From JBFELO01 sp041552055 (GTDB lineage: Bacteria; Acidobacteriota; Thermoanaerobaculia; Thermoanaerobaculales; Sulfomarinibacteraceae), in the NCBI GenBank assembly GCA_041552055.1, contig JBFELO010000018.1, forward strand, positions 1-50,123: 50,123 nt of DNA. The letters run 5' to 3'. Of this stretch, positions 8,736-17,223 are shown piece after piece. Under the pieces are notes generated by a model, which saw only the letters and a program-made list of their open reading frames with translations, was not told the origin of the DNA and did no database searches. The stretch's first letter is position 1. Every line of letters starts with the position of its first letter. The position numbers and the translations under genes are program-made.

Positions 8736-8744
8736 GCCCCGGCC
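8723..8744. terminator. hairpin overlapping a stop codon
   Basis: GGCCGGGG, loop AGTGAG, CCCCGGCC: an 8-bp perfect stem whose loop contains the TGA of the ornithine-cyclodeaminase-family gene. No T-tract follows on either strand (CTCTGC on the plus side). It lies between convergent genes, so it may serve as a two-way terminator or 3'-end stabiliser. Confidence 0.5.
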
Positions 8745-8794
8745 CTCTGCTCGATTCAGTGGTGAGAGCCGCTCATGCTCAGTAGGAAAGAGGC

Positions 8795-9259
8795 CTAATG
8801 GGTAGGGTCGCTCCGTGACGCGTTGCGCCTCCTGGCCTCCTGCAGGAACTCGCTCTCCTCCGTCCTCGTCTGCGGCAGGTCGTCGCTGATCGTGTACCAC
8901 GGCACCTTGCTCTCGATGCCGCTGTGCTGCCACGTAGCGGGCCAGTCCTCCGGATGGTCCAGGGTCCCGATCATGATCGCCGGGCCCTCGGAGCCGTCGT
9001 ACTGGAACACGATCTGGGTTCCGCACTCCTGGCAGAAGCCGCGGGTCGCGAGCTCTGACGAACGATAGTGCCTGGGCTTCCCGCGGGTGAACCTGAAAGC
9101 GGTTCCAGGAAAGTCTGCGAAGGCGGCAAACAGGTTGCCGGACGCCTTCTGGCACATCCGGCAGTGACAGAAACCCACCAGCTTGGGCGGCGCCGTGGAC
9201 TCGTATCGGACTGCACCGCACAGGCATCCTCCGGTCACAGGGACTCGCTGTGTCGACAT
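8795..9259 (-). CDS. GFA / CENP-V family zinc protein
   Basis: 154 residues from ATG 9259 with AAGGGGG about 5 nt upstream; a GTG further out at 9319 has no site. The zinc-binding pattern is clear: GGCLCGAVRY, FCHCRMCQKASG and, later, FCQECGT. GFA-family proteins bind glutathione-formaldehyde adducts or remain uncharacterised; enzymatic activity as a formaldehyde-activating enzyme is disputed for the founder. Here it is followed at the 3' end by a convergent gene and is divergent from mttB across 133 bp. A link to one-carbon (formaldehyde) chemistry of demethylation is possible but only inferred from proximity. Confidence 0.85.
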   Translation of the reverse strand: MSTQRVPVTGGCLCGAVRYESTAPPKLVGFCHCRMCQKASGNLFAAFADFPGTAFRFTRGKPRHYRSSELATRGFCQECGTQIVFQYDGSEGPAIMIGTLDHPEDWPATWQHSGIESKVPWYTISDDLPQTRTEESEFLQEARRRNASRSDPTH

Positions 9260-9392
9260 GGTGCCCCCTTCAACGAGATGGTAACGCTCAGCCGGCACCA
9301 CGTGCCACCTCGGCGACACCTGACCGTTTCATCCACCGGTCAAAAGATGTGGCAAGATCGATCAACGACTTCGGAAAGGAGCGGCTGCCTCC

Positions 9393-10850
9393 GTGCCGAC
9401 ACCGGTCGAACCCGACACACTCGCCCACGCCTTCCCGTTGTTCTCCGACGCCCAGTTGGCCCAGATCCACGACGCCACACTCCAGATCCTGGGCCGCACC
9501 GGAGTACGCGTCCTCGACGACGACGCCCTCGCCCTCCTCCGCGAGGCAGGGTGCGAGGTCAGCGACGACCTGGTGAGGTTCCCCGAAGAGGTGATCGAGG
9601 AGGCTCTGGCCAACCTCCCGTCCGGGATCACCCTGTGCAACAGGAACGGCGAGCCCGCAGTCCGATTGGAGGGCCGACGCACGGCCTTCGGCACGGGGTC
9701 GGACCTCCCCTTCACCCTGGACCTGGAGACCGGGCAGCGGCGGCGGTCGCTGCTGTCGGACGTGGCGAACACGGCCCGGCTCGCGGACTCCCTGCCCAAC
9801 CTCGACTTCGTGATGTCCATGGCGTTGCCCTCTGACGTGGCGCCGGCCACCTCGGACCGTCACTCGTTCCTGGCGATGCTCGGCAACACCGTCAAGCCGC
9901 TCGTCTTTACGGCATGGGACGACAGCGGGCTCGAGGACATCATCGCAATGGCCGAGGCGGTGGCCGGAGACGCCGACACTCTGGCCGAGAGACCCTTCCT
10001 GCTCGCCTATCTGGAGCCCTCCTCACCGCTGCAGCACTCGGGCGAGGCGCTGCGCAAGATGCTGTTCTTGGCGGACAGAGGCCTGCCCTTTGTCTGGGCA
10101 CCCGGCGCGGTGGATGGTGCCTCGGCCCCGGTGACCTCGGCGGGCAGCCTGGCCATGGCCAACGCAGAGATCCTGAGCGGCATCACCATCGCCCAGCTGC
10201 GACGCTCGGGGACGCCGGTGGTCTACGGCTCGGGCAGCGGCCCCCTCGACATGAGGACCACGGTGGCCGGCTACTTCAGTCCGGAGTTCATGCTGCACTG
10301 CAGGGCCATGGCCGAGCTCGGCCAACGCCGCTACCAGCTGCCGGTGTGGGGTTTTGCCGGCTGCTCGGACGCCAAGCTGCCCGATGCCCAAGCCGGCATC
10401 GAGAGTGCGCTGTGGATCCTGTGGACCGCGCTCAGCGGAGCCAACCTGGTGCACGACGTCGGCTACGTGGAGTCGGGCATGACGTGCTCGTACGAGATGA
10501 TCGCGATCTGCGACGAGACCATCGGGTTCGTCAGGCGCCTGCTCGCCGGAATGGAGCTGTCACCGGAGACCCTGGCCCTGGATGCCATCGACGACGTGGG
10601 ACCGGGAGGCGACTTTCTCACACACGAACACACCCTGCGTCACTACCGGCAGATCTGGTACCCGCGCCTCTTCGATCGCGGGTCGCACCAGACCTGGGCC
10701 GAGGCCGGGCAGCGCAGTCTTGTCGAGACCGCACGCGAGGCGGTGCACCAGGCTCTGGCCAGCTACACGACCGAACCACTGCCCGACGCCACGCTCGAGG
10801 TCCTGCGCGAGGTGGTCGCGGCCGCCGACCGCCGCGCCGGCCTACCCTGA
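9393..10850 (+). CDS. MttB-superfamily methyltransferase without pyrrolysine
   Basis: 485 residues from GTG 9393 (AAAGGAG about 13 nt upstream). The protein has the trimethylamine methyltransferase barrel pattern: IHDATLQILGRTGVRVLD at the start, repeated G-x-P and GSGSGPLD, then WGFAGCSDAKLPDAQAGIES and GANLVHDVGYVESG. There is no in-frame amber codon, so it belongs with the non-pyrrolysine members, whose characterised examples (MtgB-type) demethylate glycine betaine or related quaternary amines and pass the methyl group to a corrinoid protein. No corrinoid protein or corrinoid methyltransferase is in the window. The next gene, a sodium symporter, starts 9 bp later and probably imports the substrate. 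Confidence 0.88.
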   Translation: MPTPVEPDTLAHAFPLFSDAQLAQIHDATLQILGRTGVRVLDDDALALLREAGCEVSDDLVRFPEEVIEEALANLPSGITLCNRNGEPAVRLEGRRTAFGTGSDLPFTLDLETGQRRRSLLSDVANTARLADSLPNLDFVMSMALPSDVAPATSDRHSFLAMLGNTVKPLVFTAWDDSGLEDIIAMAEAVAGDADTLAERPFLLAYLEPSSPLQHSGEALRKMLFLADRGLPFVWAPGAVDGASAPVTSAGSLAMANAEILSGITIAQLRRSGTPVVYGSGSGPLDMRTTVAGYFSPEFMLHCRAMAELGQRRYQLPVWGFAGCSDAKLPDAQAGIESALWILWTALSGANLVHDVGYVESGMTCSYEMIAICDETIGFVRRLLAGMELSPETLALDAIDDVGPGGDFLTHEHTLRHYRQIWYPRLFDRGSHQTWAEAGQRSLVETAREAVHQALASYTTEPLPDATLEVLREVVAAADRRAGLP

Positions 10851-10859
10851 ACGCGAGTC

Positions 10860-12251
10860 ATGCTCGACGCCTCGATTCTGATCGTCTTCCTCCTCGCCCT
10901 GGTCGGCATCGGCAGGTGGGCCTCGGGCCGTGTCCACTCCAGCCTCGACTTCCACCTCGCCGGCCGCCGCCTCGGCAAGCTGCCGGTCGCCCTGAGCCTC
11001 GCCGCGACCGAGTTCAACGGCTCGGGGCTGGTGGGCGGCGCCGGACTGGCCTACACCGTCGGCATTGCCGGCATGTTCTGGAACCTGTCCGCGGTGCCGG
11101 CCTGGATCATCCTCGGGTTCACCGTCGCCGTGGCCCTGCGCAAGCTGTCGCTGTACACCGTGCCCGAGTTCCTGGAAAACCGGTACGACGCCCGCGCCCG
11201 CCGCCTGGCATCGGTGAGCCAGCTGCTTTCGGGAATCATCTTCCTGGCGGTGCAGGTCTTGGTATCGGCGCTGGCGATCTCCACCATGATGGACGTGTCC
11301 ATGGTCGCGGCGGCGATGGTCGTGACCGTGGTCTTCGTTCTCTACACCTACGGCGGGGGCCTGCTCGCGGTCGTCTGGACCGACGTCATCTGCTACTTCG
11401 TGCTCATGGCGGCGGTGGTGATCGGTTTCCCGCTCGCCCTCCGGCATGCAGGGTGGGTCGCCGGCCTGCAGCGGACGCTACCGCCCGAGAGGTTCGATCT
11501 CGGACAGCTGGGCGTGATCGAGCCGCTCGCGTGGGTCGCGCTGTGCTTCTACTCCTACGGCACCGACCAGGCGTACGTACAGCGCGTCTTCGCCGCCAAG
11601 AAGGTGGATGCGGCCCGCTTCGCCTACCTCTACACCGGCCTCAACTACGTGGTGTTCGGTGGCGCGGTCGCGGTTCTCGGGATGTCGGCGGCAGCCCTGC
11701 TGCCGGATCTGGCGCACCACGACGAGGCCCTGCCGGCCCTCATCATGCACATCTTCCCGCCCGGGGTGCGCGGTCTCTTCCTCACCGGGGTGGTGGCGGC
11801 CACCATGTCGACGGCGTCGTCGTTTCTCGCTGCCGGCTCCTCCCTCTTCGCCAAGGACATCTACGAGCCACTGCTGGCGAGGGGTTCGTCGGAGACGCAC
11901 CTGCTCACCGTGTCCCGAGTCGCCACCGTCGGCATCGCCGCCGTGGCGCTGCTGATTGCCCTGACCGCCCCCAGGGTGGTGGACGCGGTCATTCTGTCGG
12001 TGCTGGTCTCCCACGCGGCGGTGTTCTTCCCGATCATCGCGGGGCTGTACTGGCGCCGCGTCGCCCCGGCGGCGGGGTTCTGGGCGATCCTCGCAGGAGC
12101 CGCAGGGGGGGTTGCGAGCCACTTCTTCATCCACGAGAAGGTCGTCTTCCTCGGCCACATCCATCCGCTGTTCTTCGGGCCCATCCTGTCGATCCTCGTC
12201 CTCGTCGTGATGTCCTTCGCCTCGAGGTGGGGCTCGTCTCCAGCGGACTGA
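10860..12251 (+). CDS. sodium:solute symporter (SSS family)
   Basis: 463 residues, about 13 TM segments. Family marks: GRRLGKLPVALSLAATEFNGSGLVGGAGLAY near the start (sodium-site TM1), YTVPEFLENRYDARARR after TM3, and the TM8 region TGVVAATMSTASSFLAAGSSLFAKDIYEP with the Ser/Thr pairs that coordinate sodium. It begins 9 bp after the mttB-family gene, with no room for a promoter, so the two are co-transcribed. The pair therefore points to uptake and demethylation of a quaternary amine such as a betaine or carnitine; the precise compound is inference. Confidence 0.88.
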   Translation: MLDASILIVFLLALVGIGRWASGRVHSSLDFHLAGRRLGKLPVALSLAATEFNGSGLVGGAGLAYTVGIAGMFWNLSAVPAWIILGFTVAVALRKLSLYTVPEFLENRYDARARRLASVSQLLSGIIFLAVQVLVSALAISTMMDVSMVAAAMVVTVVFVLYTYGGGLLAVVWTDVICYFVLMAAVVIGFPLALRHAGWVAGLQRTLPPERFDLGQLGVIEPLAWVALCFYSYGTDQAYVQRVFAAKKVDAARFAYLYTGLNYVVFGGAVAVLGMSAAALLPDLAHHDEALPALIMHIFPPGVRGLFLTGVVAATMSTASSFLAAGSSLFAKDIYEPLLARGSSETHLLTVSRVATVGIAAVALLIALTAPRVVDAVILSVLVSHAAVFFPIIAGLYWRRVAPAAGFWAILAGAAGGVASHFFIHEKVVFLGHIHPLFFGPILSILVLVVMSFASRWGSSPAD

Positions 12252-12331
12252 CTCTGTCTTCGCGCCGAGCCGCGGCCGGGTGCCGACGGGAACGACCTCG
12301 GAAAGGGCAGATTCGCTCATAGGCTCTCGGC

Positions 12332-13482
12332 ATGCAATCAGCAGTCTCAGGAACGTCAGGTCGTTCGATGGTACGGTTGTGGGCGCTCCTCGCAGGCTTT
12401 CTGCTGGCAGGCGCGTCCGTCAACGCCGGCGATGCGGACCCCTACGCGCCCGACCGCCCGGAGCCGGGCTCGGTCGAGGCGATCGCCCGCGACACCACCG
12501 ATCCGCACTTCGTCACCCCCTGGGTAGCCTACGTGCCCGAGGCCGAGGGTATCCCGTCACCAACCGACTTCCTGGAACTCCTCGTGGGCGCTGCCGGTGC
12601 ACTACGGGATCACGACGGTCGTGATCAACGATCCGAGCATCATGCACGTGGAGTCGGCGCCGATCACTGGCGCGGTCCGGGCATCTGGCCGCATCGATGG
12701 CACCGGATCGGTCTACCTGCTGCGGGACGCCGGACAGGAGGCACTGCTCGAGGCGCGCTACCGGCTGGAGGAGTTCTCGCTGCGGATCGCCGAGGAGCCG
12801 TTCCGCGTCGGCTCACATGAGTTCCCGGCCGGCTCGTGGATCCTGCCAACGCAGGACGGTCTCGACGTGGCGGTCGCCGAGGTTGCCGAGGAGCTGGTTG
12901 GCAAGGCCTCGCCGCCCTCGAACACTTCGTCGAGCGGGGGGGTTCCTGATGACTCTCGGCAATGGATCGACGCTGGTGCTCGACGGGGGGATGGTGCGCG
13001 GCGTACGCCGGTCAAACGTCTCGGGTGTCGCCACCCCGGGCGTGCAGCTCATGGCACGGTTCCCCGACCCCGACCACCCCATTGCCTACTGCTATGCGGA
13101 CACCACCTCGGTGTTCCGCGCCAACTACCCGGTGTACGACCTGCCGCGGCGTTGGCTTCGCATGGCCTCCTGCACGGCCTGCCTCGACGGACCGGTCGAC
13201 ACCAGACCGGTCGTCCTCCAGTGGGGCACCACCTTCCCCGATGCCGCAGGGCAGGTCCCGCCGGACTCGGGACCGATGGTCGTCAGCGGCGGCGCCCGCA
13301 ACGAGCACGAGCTCCAGGGCCGACCTGCGATTCTCGCCGTGCCCAAGGGCGGGGGAGCGATCGTCGCCTACAACTTCAACCCCATGCACCGGGATCTGAA
13401 TCGATCGGACTACCGATTGCTGTGGAACGGCATCCTGAACTGGCAGGCGGTCAAGCGATGGAGGGGTATGGAACACAAGTGA
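12332..13482 (+). pseudogene. M14-type zinc carboxypeptidase pseudogene, two deletions and a frameshift
   Basis: Three pieces of one large secreted peptidase lie in three frames. Piece 1 (12332-about 12572): signal peptide and the N-terminal TDPHFVTPWVAYVPEAE..., IPSPTDFL. Piece 2 (about 12573-12900): SSWALPVHYGITTVVINDP through a beta-rich part. Piece 3 (about 12890-13482): WQGLAALEHFVERGG, then FLMTLGNGSTLVLDGG to the stop after NWQAVKRW...HK. In intact relatives as I know them, the M14 catalytic domain (with HxxE) lies between pieces 1 and 2, and a glutamine-amidotransferase-like part between 2 and 3. Both are gone. Within piece 3 the frame slips in a run of seven G at about 12935-12941; eight would restore it. 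The zinc site is absent, so it cannot be a peptidase. Confidence 0.7.
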
Positions 13483-13500
13483 GCGTGCGCTTCGCCCACA

Positions 13501-13794
13501 TCACCAGGACGCATACCCGGCGTGGGTCACGCTGATGTAGGCCTCCTCCAGGCCGGGAGTACCCTCCAGCTTCTGTCTGATCTCGTCGACGATCTGCACC
13601 TCCTGGACCAACGGGGCGCGCAACTCCACGGTGACCTCCCCCTTTTGGGCGCAGATGCCGGAGATGTCAGAGCCGTTCACGAGTCTGATTTCGACTCGAG
13701 AGGCGAGCAGGAGGCTCCGTGCCTTGTCGTGGGACAGCTGCTCCCTTCGCATCTCCTCGTGGATTCTGTCCTTCAGGTCGGCGATGATGCACAC
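13501..13794 (-). CDS. small hypothetical protein at the end of the signalling island
   Basis: 97 residues from a GTG at 13794, 69 bp after the sensor kinase stop on the same strand. No Shine-Dalgarno is visible, so the start is uncertain. The N-terminal half is helical and charged (ADLKDRIHEEMRREQL), the C-terminal half alternates strand and helix (GEVTVELRAPLVQEVQIVDE... LEEAYISVT). The second half faintly recalls small alpha/beta domains with a V-x-V-x-L...GV-x-V-x-V pattern, but I assign no family. It faces the end of the M14 pseudogene tail to tail. Confidence 0.45.
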   Translation of the reverse strand: MCIIADLKDRIHEEMRREQLSHDKARSLLLASRVEIRLVNGSDISGICAQKGEVTVELRAPLVQEVQIVDEIRQKLEGTPGLEEAYISVTHAGYASW

Positions 13795-13863
13795 TTTCAG
13801 AACGTGTGGCCGTCAACTGCGACAAGTACTTCGGCACCGCTCGTCGGTCAACGAAGATCACAC

Positions 13864-15423
13864 CTACTCGATCGGGCTCGAGAGGTCGGCCGGCACCTTC
13901 GCGACGGGGAGCACCACGGTGAACGTGGTACCGCGTCCCACCTCGCTCCGGACCCGGATGTCACCGCCGTGCCGTTTCAAGATGTCGAGCGACAGCGCGA
14001 GACCGAGCCCGGTCCCCTTGCCGCGCTTCTTGGACGTGAAGAATGGATCGAAAATGTCGGTCAGCTTGTGCGGCGGGATTCCCGTGCCGGTGTCATCGAA
14101 TTCCACTTCGAGATACTCTCGATCGTCGGTGAGATTGATCGCGATGTCGAGCCGACCGCCGTCGGGCATCGCGTCGAAGGCGTTCAGCACGATGTTGAGA
14201 AAAACCTGCTCGAGCTGTTGGGCATCACCGTACACCGAGGGGAGGTCCAACCGGCTCTCCACCCGGACTTTGACGTTGGCCAGCTTGGCCTGGTTGGCGG
14301 ACAGCTGCACCGTATCGTCGACAATTTCGGCGACGTCCACGGCCTCCGCCTCGGACCCGCTCTCGCGGGCGAAGTCGAGCAGATTGCGGACGATTCTCTG
14401 GGCGCGCTCGGACTCTCCCACCAAGTCCTGAATCATGTCGAGACGGTCGGCGTCCGAGTAGTCCGCGTAATCCTCGCGCAACAGTTCCGCCGTCAACATG
14501 ATGTTGTTGATGGGGTTGTTGAGCTCGTGCGCGACCCCGGCGGTGAGGGTACCGACCGCCTTGAGCTTGTGAGCGTTGACCAGCATGTCCTGCCTCACCA
14601 AGAGCTGGTACATCATGTGGTTCATGGCCATTGCCAGCTCGGAGAACTCGTCGCGGTAGCGCCGCATCCCCTTGACCATCGTCAGATCGCCTTCGGCGAC
14701 CCTTCTCGCGACGTCGACCATCCTGTCCAGCGGGGCCAGCATCTGGCGGCGGATGAAGAGCACCAGGAAACCGATCGACAGCGCCAGGAGCACCAGCAAC
14801 GCGAGCGGGACGCGCTGCGAAAACGTGAGCATGGAATTCACCTGGGAGCGCTCGCGCGCCATCACTTCATGCGCGTTGCTGACCATCGCGGACCCGTGCT
14901 CTCGAAGACCAGCCTCGATTTCGGCAAGGACCGGCGACATCTCGACGGCGATGCACGGCTCATGGCCGCTCAGATCCCCCAACAGCAGGCGGTATCGGGA
15001 CAGGTGGCCGGAAATCGTGTCGAATCTGGTGCTGCCGACCACGGAGATGATGCTTGCGCGTTTTTCGTTCAGGATCTCCTCGGCGCGATCCACGTGGGCC
15101 AGCGCCTGGTCGAGATCGGCACAGTACAGGAAGAAGTTCTTCTCGTACCGCCTCGCCTGCTGCACCTCGAACGCGTAGCTCGAGGTGGCCTCCATCACGT
15201 ACAGCTTGTCCCTGACACGGTCGATCAGGAACAGTGATGCTACGGTGAGGAAGACGCTCAGGGAAATCCAGACCGCGAACCCGACGCCGAGCCGGACCCG
15301 AATCGAGACGGGTCGACGGTCGCGCAGGCTGCTCTGTGCCTCCTCCGCGATCGCATCGAGCGCGGTGAGATCGGCCCTCGGGGGCAGGTCGAATGACTGT
15401 CTGCCTGCACCGGTTGAAGTCAA
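13864..15423 (-). CDS. membrane histidine kinase with periplasmic helical sensor and HAMP
   Basis: 519 residues from TTG 15423 (GGGGAGGCGAGG directly upstream). A soluble N-terminus of about 40 residues, TM1 (VWISLSVFLTVASLFLI), a mostly helical extracytoplasmic region of about 150 residues, TM2 (VPLALLVLLALSIGFLVLFI), a HAMP linker (LAPLDRMVDVARRVAEGDLT), a HisKA domain with GVAHELNNPINNI, and a HATPase with N-box LNIVLNAFDAMP, DTGTGI and GKGTGLGLALS. All catalytic parts are intact. The receiver-only gene 42 bp upstream is the obvious partner. It is the last large gene of the uspA-led operon. The helical sensor resembles the four-helix type common in chemoreceptors; ligand unknown. Confidence 0.93.
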   Translation of the reverse strand: MTSTGAGRQSFDLPPRADLTALDAIAEEAQSSLRDRRPVSIRVRLGVGFAVWISLSVFLTVASLFLIDRVRDKLYVMEATSSYAFEVQQARRYEKNFFLYCADLDQALAHVDRAEEILNEKRASIISVVGSTRFDTISGHLSRYRLLLGDLSGHEPCIAVEMSPVLAEIEAGLREHGSAMVSNAHEVMARERSQVNSMLTFSQRVPLALLVLLALSIGFLVLFIRRQMLAPLDRMVDVARRVAEGDLTMVKGMRRYRDEFSELAMAMNHMMYQLLVRQDMLVNAHKLKAVGTLTAGVAHELNNPINNIMLTAELLREDYADYSDADRLDMIQDLVGESERAQRIVRNLLDFARESGSEAEAVDVAEIVDDTVQLSANQAKLANVKVRVESRLDLPSVYGDAQQLEQVFLNIVLNAFDAMPDGGRLDIAINLTDDREYLEVEFDDTGTGIPPHKLTDIFDPFFTSKKRGKGTGLGLALSLDILKRHGGDIRVRSEVGRGTTFTVVLPVAKVPADLSSPIE

Positions 15424-15465
15424 CCTCGCCTCCCCGGGACCTCTAGCCGAGTAACCCCCCGGATT

Positions 15466-16077
15466 TTACAGAATCCCGCGGTGCCCGAGCGACAGTGCCG
15501 CCTTGTTGACGACTGCCCGCAGGTCCTTCGGCTTGAACGGCTTGGCGATGAAGTCGAAGGCACCCTTCACGAGCGCCTCCCGCGCCACCTCGACCGTGGC
15601 ATAGCCCGTGATCAGGATGACCCTGGTGCGCTCGCACGTGGACATGATGTGCTCCAGCACCTGGATGCCGTCCACCTCCTCCATGCGCACGTCGGTCACG
15701 ACGATATCGAACTCCTGTTCCTCGAGGCGCGCGAGTGCCTTTCGTGGATCCTCGAACACCTCGACCTCGAAGCCGTGCTTGGAGAGGGCAGGCATCAGAC
15801 GCTTGCCCACGATCGGCTCGTCGTCGAGGATCATGATTCGGAGCTTGTCGCCGTCAGCTCGCTCCTCCGATACGGGGGGCGCCATCTTGTCCTCCTCGTC
15901 TTCTCCCTGTTCTCGTTCCGACCTCACGACCATGATCTTATCGAGCGCCAGCTTGCTCGTCTGATCGAGCTCGGTGGCCTCGAACCCCTGGTCGGCCTCC
16001 CCCGCCTCGGCGAACGAGACCCTGACCATCCAATCGTCGAGAGTCGACTTCTTTTTGTTTGCCGGTATCTTTGCCAT
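15466..16077 (-). CDS. response regulator with unusual N-terminal extension, no output domain
   Basis: 203 residues from ATG 16077 (GGAGG 8 nt upstream). Residues 1-75 are a charged, probably flexible segment (MAKIPANKKKSTLDDWMVRV...; EQGEDEEDKM) of no known family. A receiver domain follows: acidic pair LDDE, phospho-acceptor in VVTDVRMEEVDG, Thr in LITGYA, and Lys in AKPFKP. The usual Pro after the acceptor loop is Glu (RMEE). No DNA-binding or enzymatic domain follows. It sits between the TSUP permease (35 bp) and the kinase (42 bp) in one operon, so it may act on the transporter or kinase by direct contact. Confidence 0.9.
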   Translation of the reverse strand: MAKIPANKKKSTLDDWMVRVSFAEAGEADQGFEATELDQTSKLALDKIMVVRSEREQGEDEEDKMAPPVSEERADGDKLRIMILDDEPIVGKRLMPALSKHGFEVEVFEDPRKALARLEEQEFDIVVTDVRMEEVDGIQVLEHIMSTCERTRVILITGYATVEVAREALVKGAFDFIAKPFKPKDLRAVVNKAALSLGHRGIL

Positions 16078-16112
16078 CGAATGCCTCCTGTCTTCACATC
16101 TCCGCTCGGTAT

Positions 16113-17207
16113 TCAAGCAGCGGCGCGTGCCTCCATGAGCGTGGACTGGATACGTCGGCGCTGGCGGTACGCGCGAACGACGTTCCACAGAATGATCACC
16201 GTGCCTGTAACGCCTGCCGCGAACAACATGACCTTGCTGGCGAGGTTGAGGTACGTATCCCACCAGGGGTTCATCTCGATCCATCCCAGCTGACGCAGGT
16301 ACACCGGCATTGCGATCGCCCGGCTGGCGACGCACAGCAGGATGACCGTGCCGGTGACGATTCTGATCACGACCTCTTTGACCACCTTGGTACCGTACAC
16401 ACCGATGTAGATCCCGACCAAGGATCCGAGGTACAGCAGCATGGTCAGGCGCAGGTCGACGTACCCCTCGAGAGCGTAGTTGATCGCGCCGAACGCTCCC
16501 ATGAACATCGCCAGGTAGAGCTCGGTCCCGGCGGCCACCGCGGTCGGTACGCCGAACACGTAGATCATGGCGGGGACACCGATGAAGCCCCCGACGCCGA
16601 TCGTCCCGGCGAGGTACCCGGTGGCGAGCCCCACCATCAGCAGAACCCACAATGAAATCCTGGTGTCGCCAACCGGAAAGCGGATGTAGGGTGGCAGATG
16701 AATCCTCGCCAACGCCTCGGCGATCCTCTTCGAAGGCCCCGACTCCCCTTCGTCTCCGCCGGACCCCAGCGCATCGCGGAGCATCGACACAGCGACCAGC
16801 GACAGCACACCGGCGAACACCAGGCTGATGTACAGGTTCGACCCCGCGCTCCCCCCTGCACCATGATCGCCGCTGCCCCCCTTGAACAACATGCTGTTGA
16901 TCCACACGGCAATCCGGATTCCCAGGAAGGACGTGACGATCAGGTACGCCCCGAGCCGGTGGTCCACGTTGCCCAGCTCCGCATGCTTGCGTGAGCCCAT
17001 CATGGCCTTGCCGAACTTGTGGGTGATGTTGCTGCCGACAGCCACGATCCCCGGCACGCCGAGGTTCATCATCCCCGGCGTCATGAAGAACGCACCGCCG
17101 CTGCCGATGAAGCCGGACAGGACGCCGCCGATGAACCCCAGCAGGACCACCTCCAACGCCGTGGTGAGGTCGAGGACTATGAAATGTTGAACCAGGAACG
17201 AGGTCAT
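16113..17207 (-). CDS. TSUP (TauE/SafE) family permease, copy 1
   Basis: 364 residues; AAAAGGAG lies about 9 nt before the ATG. Two inverted halves are visible, each opening with a glycine-rich TM: GFIGGVLSGFIGSGGAFF and GYLAGTIGVGGFIGVP. Both have the acidic-poor, small-residue pattern of the TauE/SafE family, whose members move sulfite, sulfonates or other small organic anions. A soluble loop of about 70 residues rich in Gly and Glu separates the halves, longer than usual. The last TM is followed by a basic tail. It lies between the kinase-like membrane protein (16 bp) and the receiver protein (35 bp), within a signalling operon rather than a sulfur-metabolism operon. Confidence 0.9.
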   Translation of the reverse strand: MTSFLVQHFIVLDLTTALEVVLLGFIGGVLSGFIGSGGAFFMTPGMMNLGVPGIVAVGSNITHKFGKAMMGSRKHAELGNVDHRLGAYLIVTSFLGIRIAVWINSMLFKGGSGDHGAGGSAGSNLYISLVFAGVLSLVAVSMLRDALGSGGDEGESGPSKRIAEALARIHLPPYIRFPVGDTRISLWVLLMVGLATGYLAGTIGVGGFIGVPAMIYVFGVPTAVAAGTELYLAMFMGAFGAINYALEGYVDLRLTMLLYLGSLVGIYIGVYGTKVVKEVVIRIVTGTVILLCVASRAIAMPVYLRQLGWIEMNPWWDTYLNLASKVMLFAAGVTGTVIILWNVVRAYRQRRRIQSTLMEARAAA

Positions 17208-17223
17208 GCCCTGTCTTCTCCTT

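Noticed and set aside
10380..10480. Possible pyrrolysine (amber) codon in the MttB homologue
   Set aside because: The frame is continuous without TAG; this is a non-pyrrolysine family member.
9914..12322. Plus-strand open frame of 802 codons
   Set aside because: It is a +1 shadow across mttB and the symporter; arginine-rich, no motif.
13667..13861. Alternative minus-strand frame before the small hypothetical gene
   Set aside because: Overlaps the more plausible frame and is arginine-rich without a start site.
15466..16905. Extension of the receiver protein frame up to 479 codons
   Set aside because: The extension overlaps the TSUP gene in another frame; the ATG at 16077 has a good Shine-Dalgarno.
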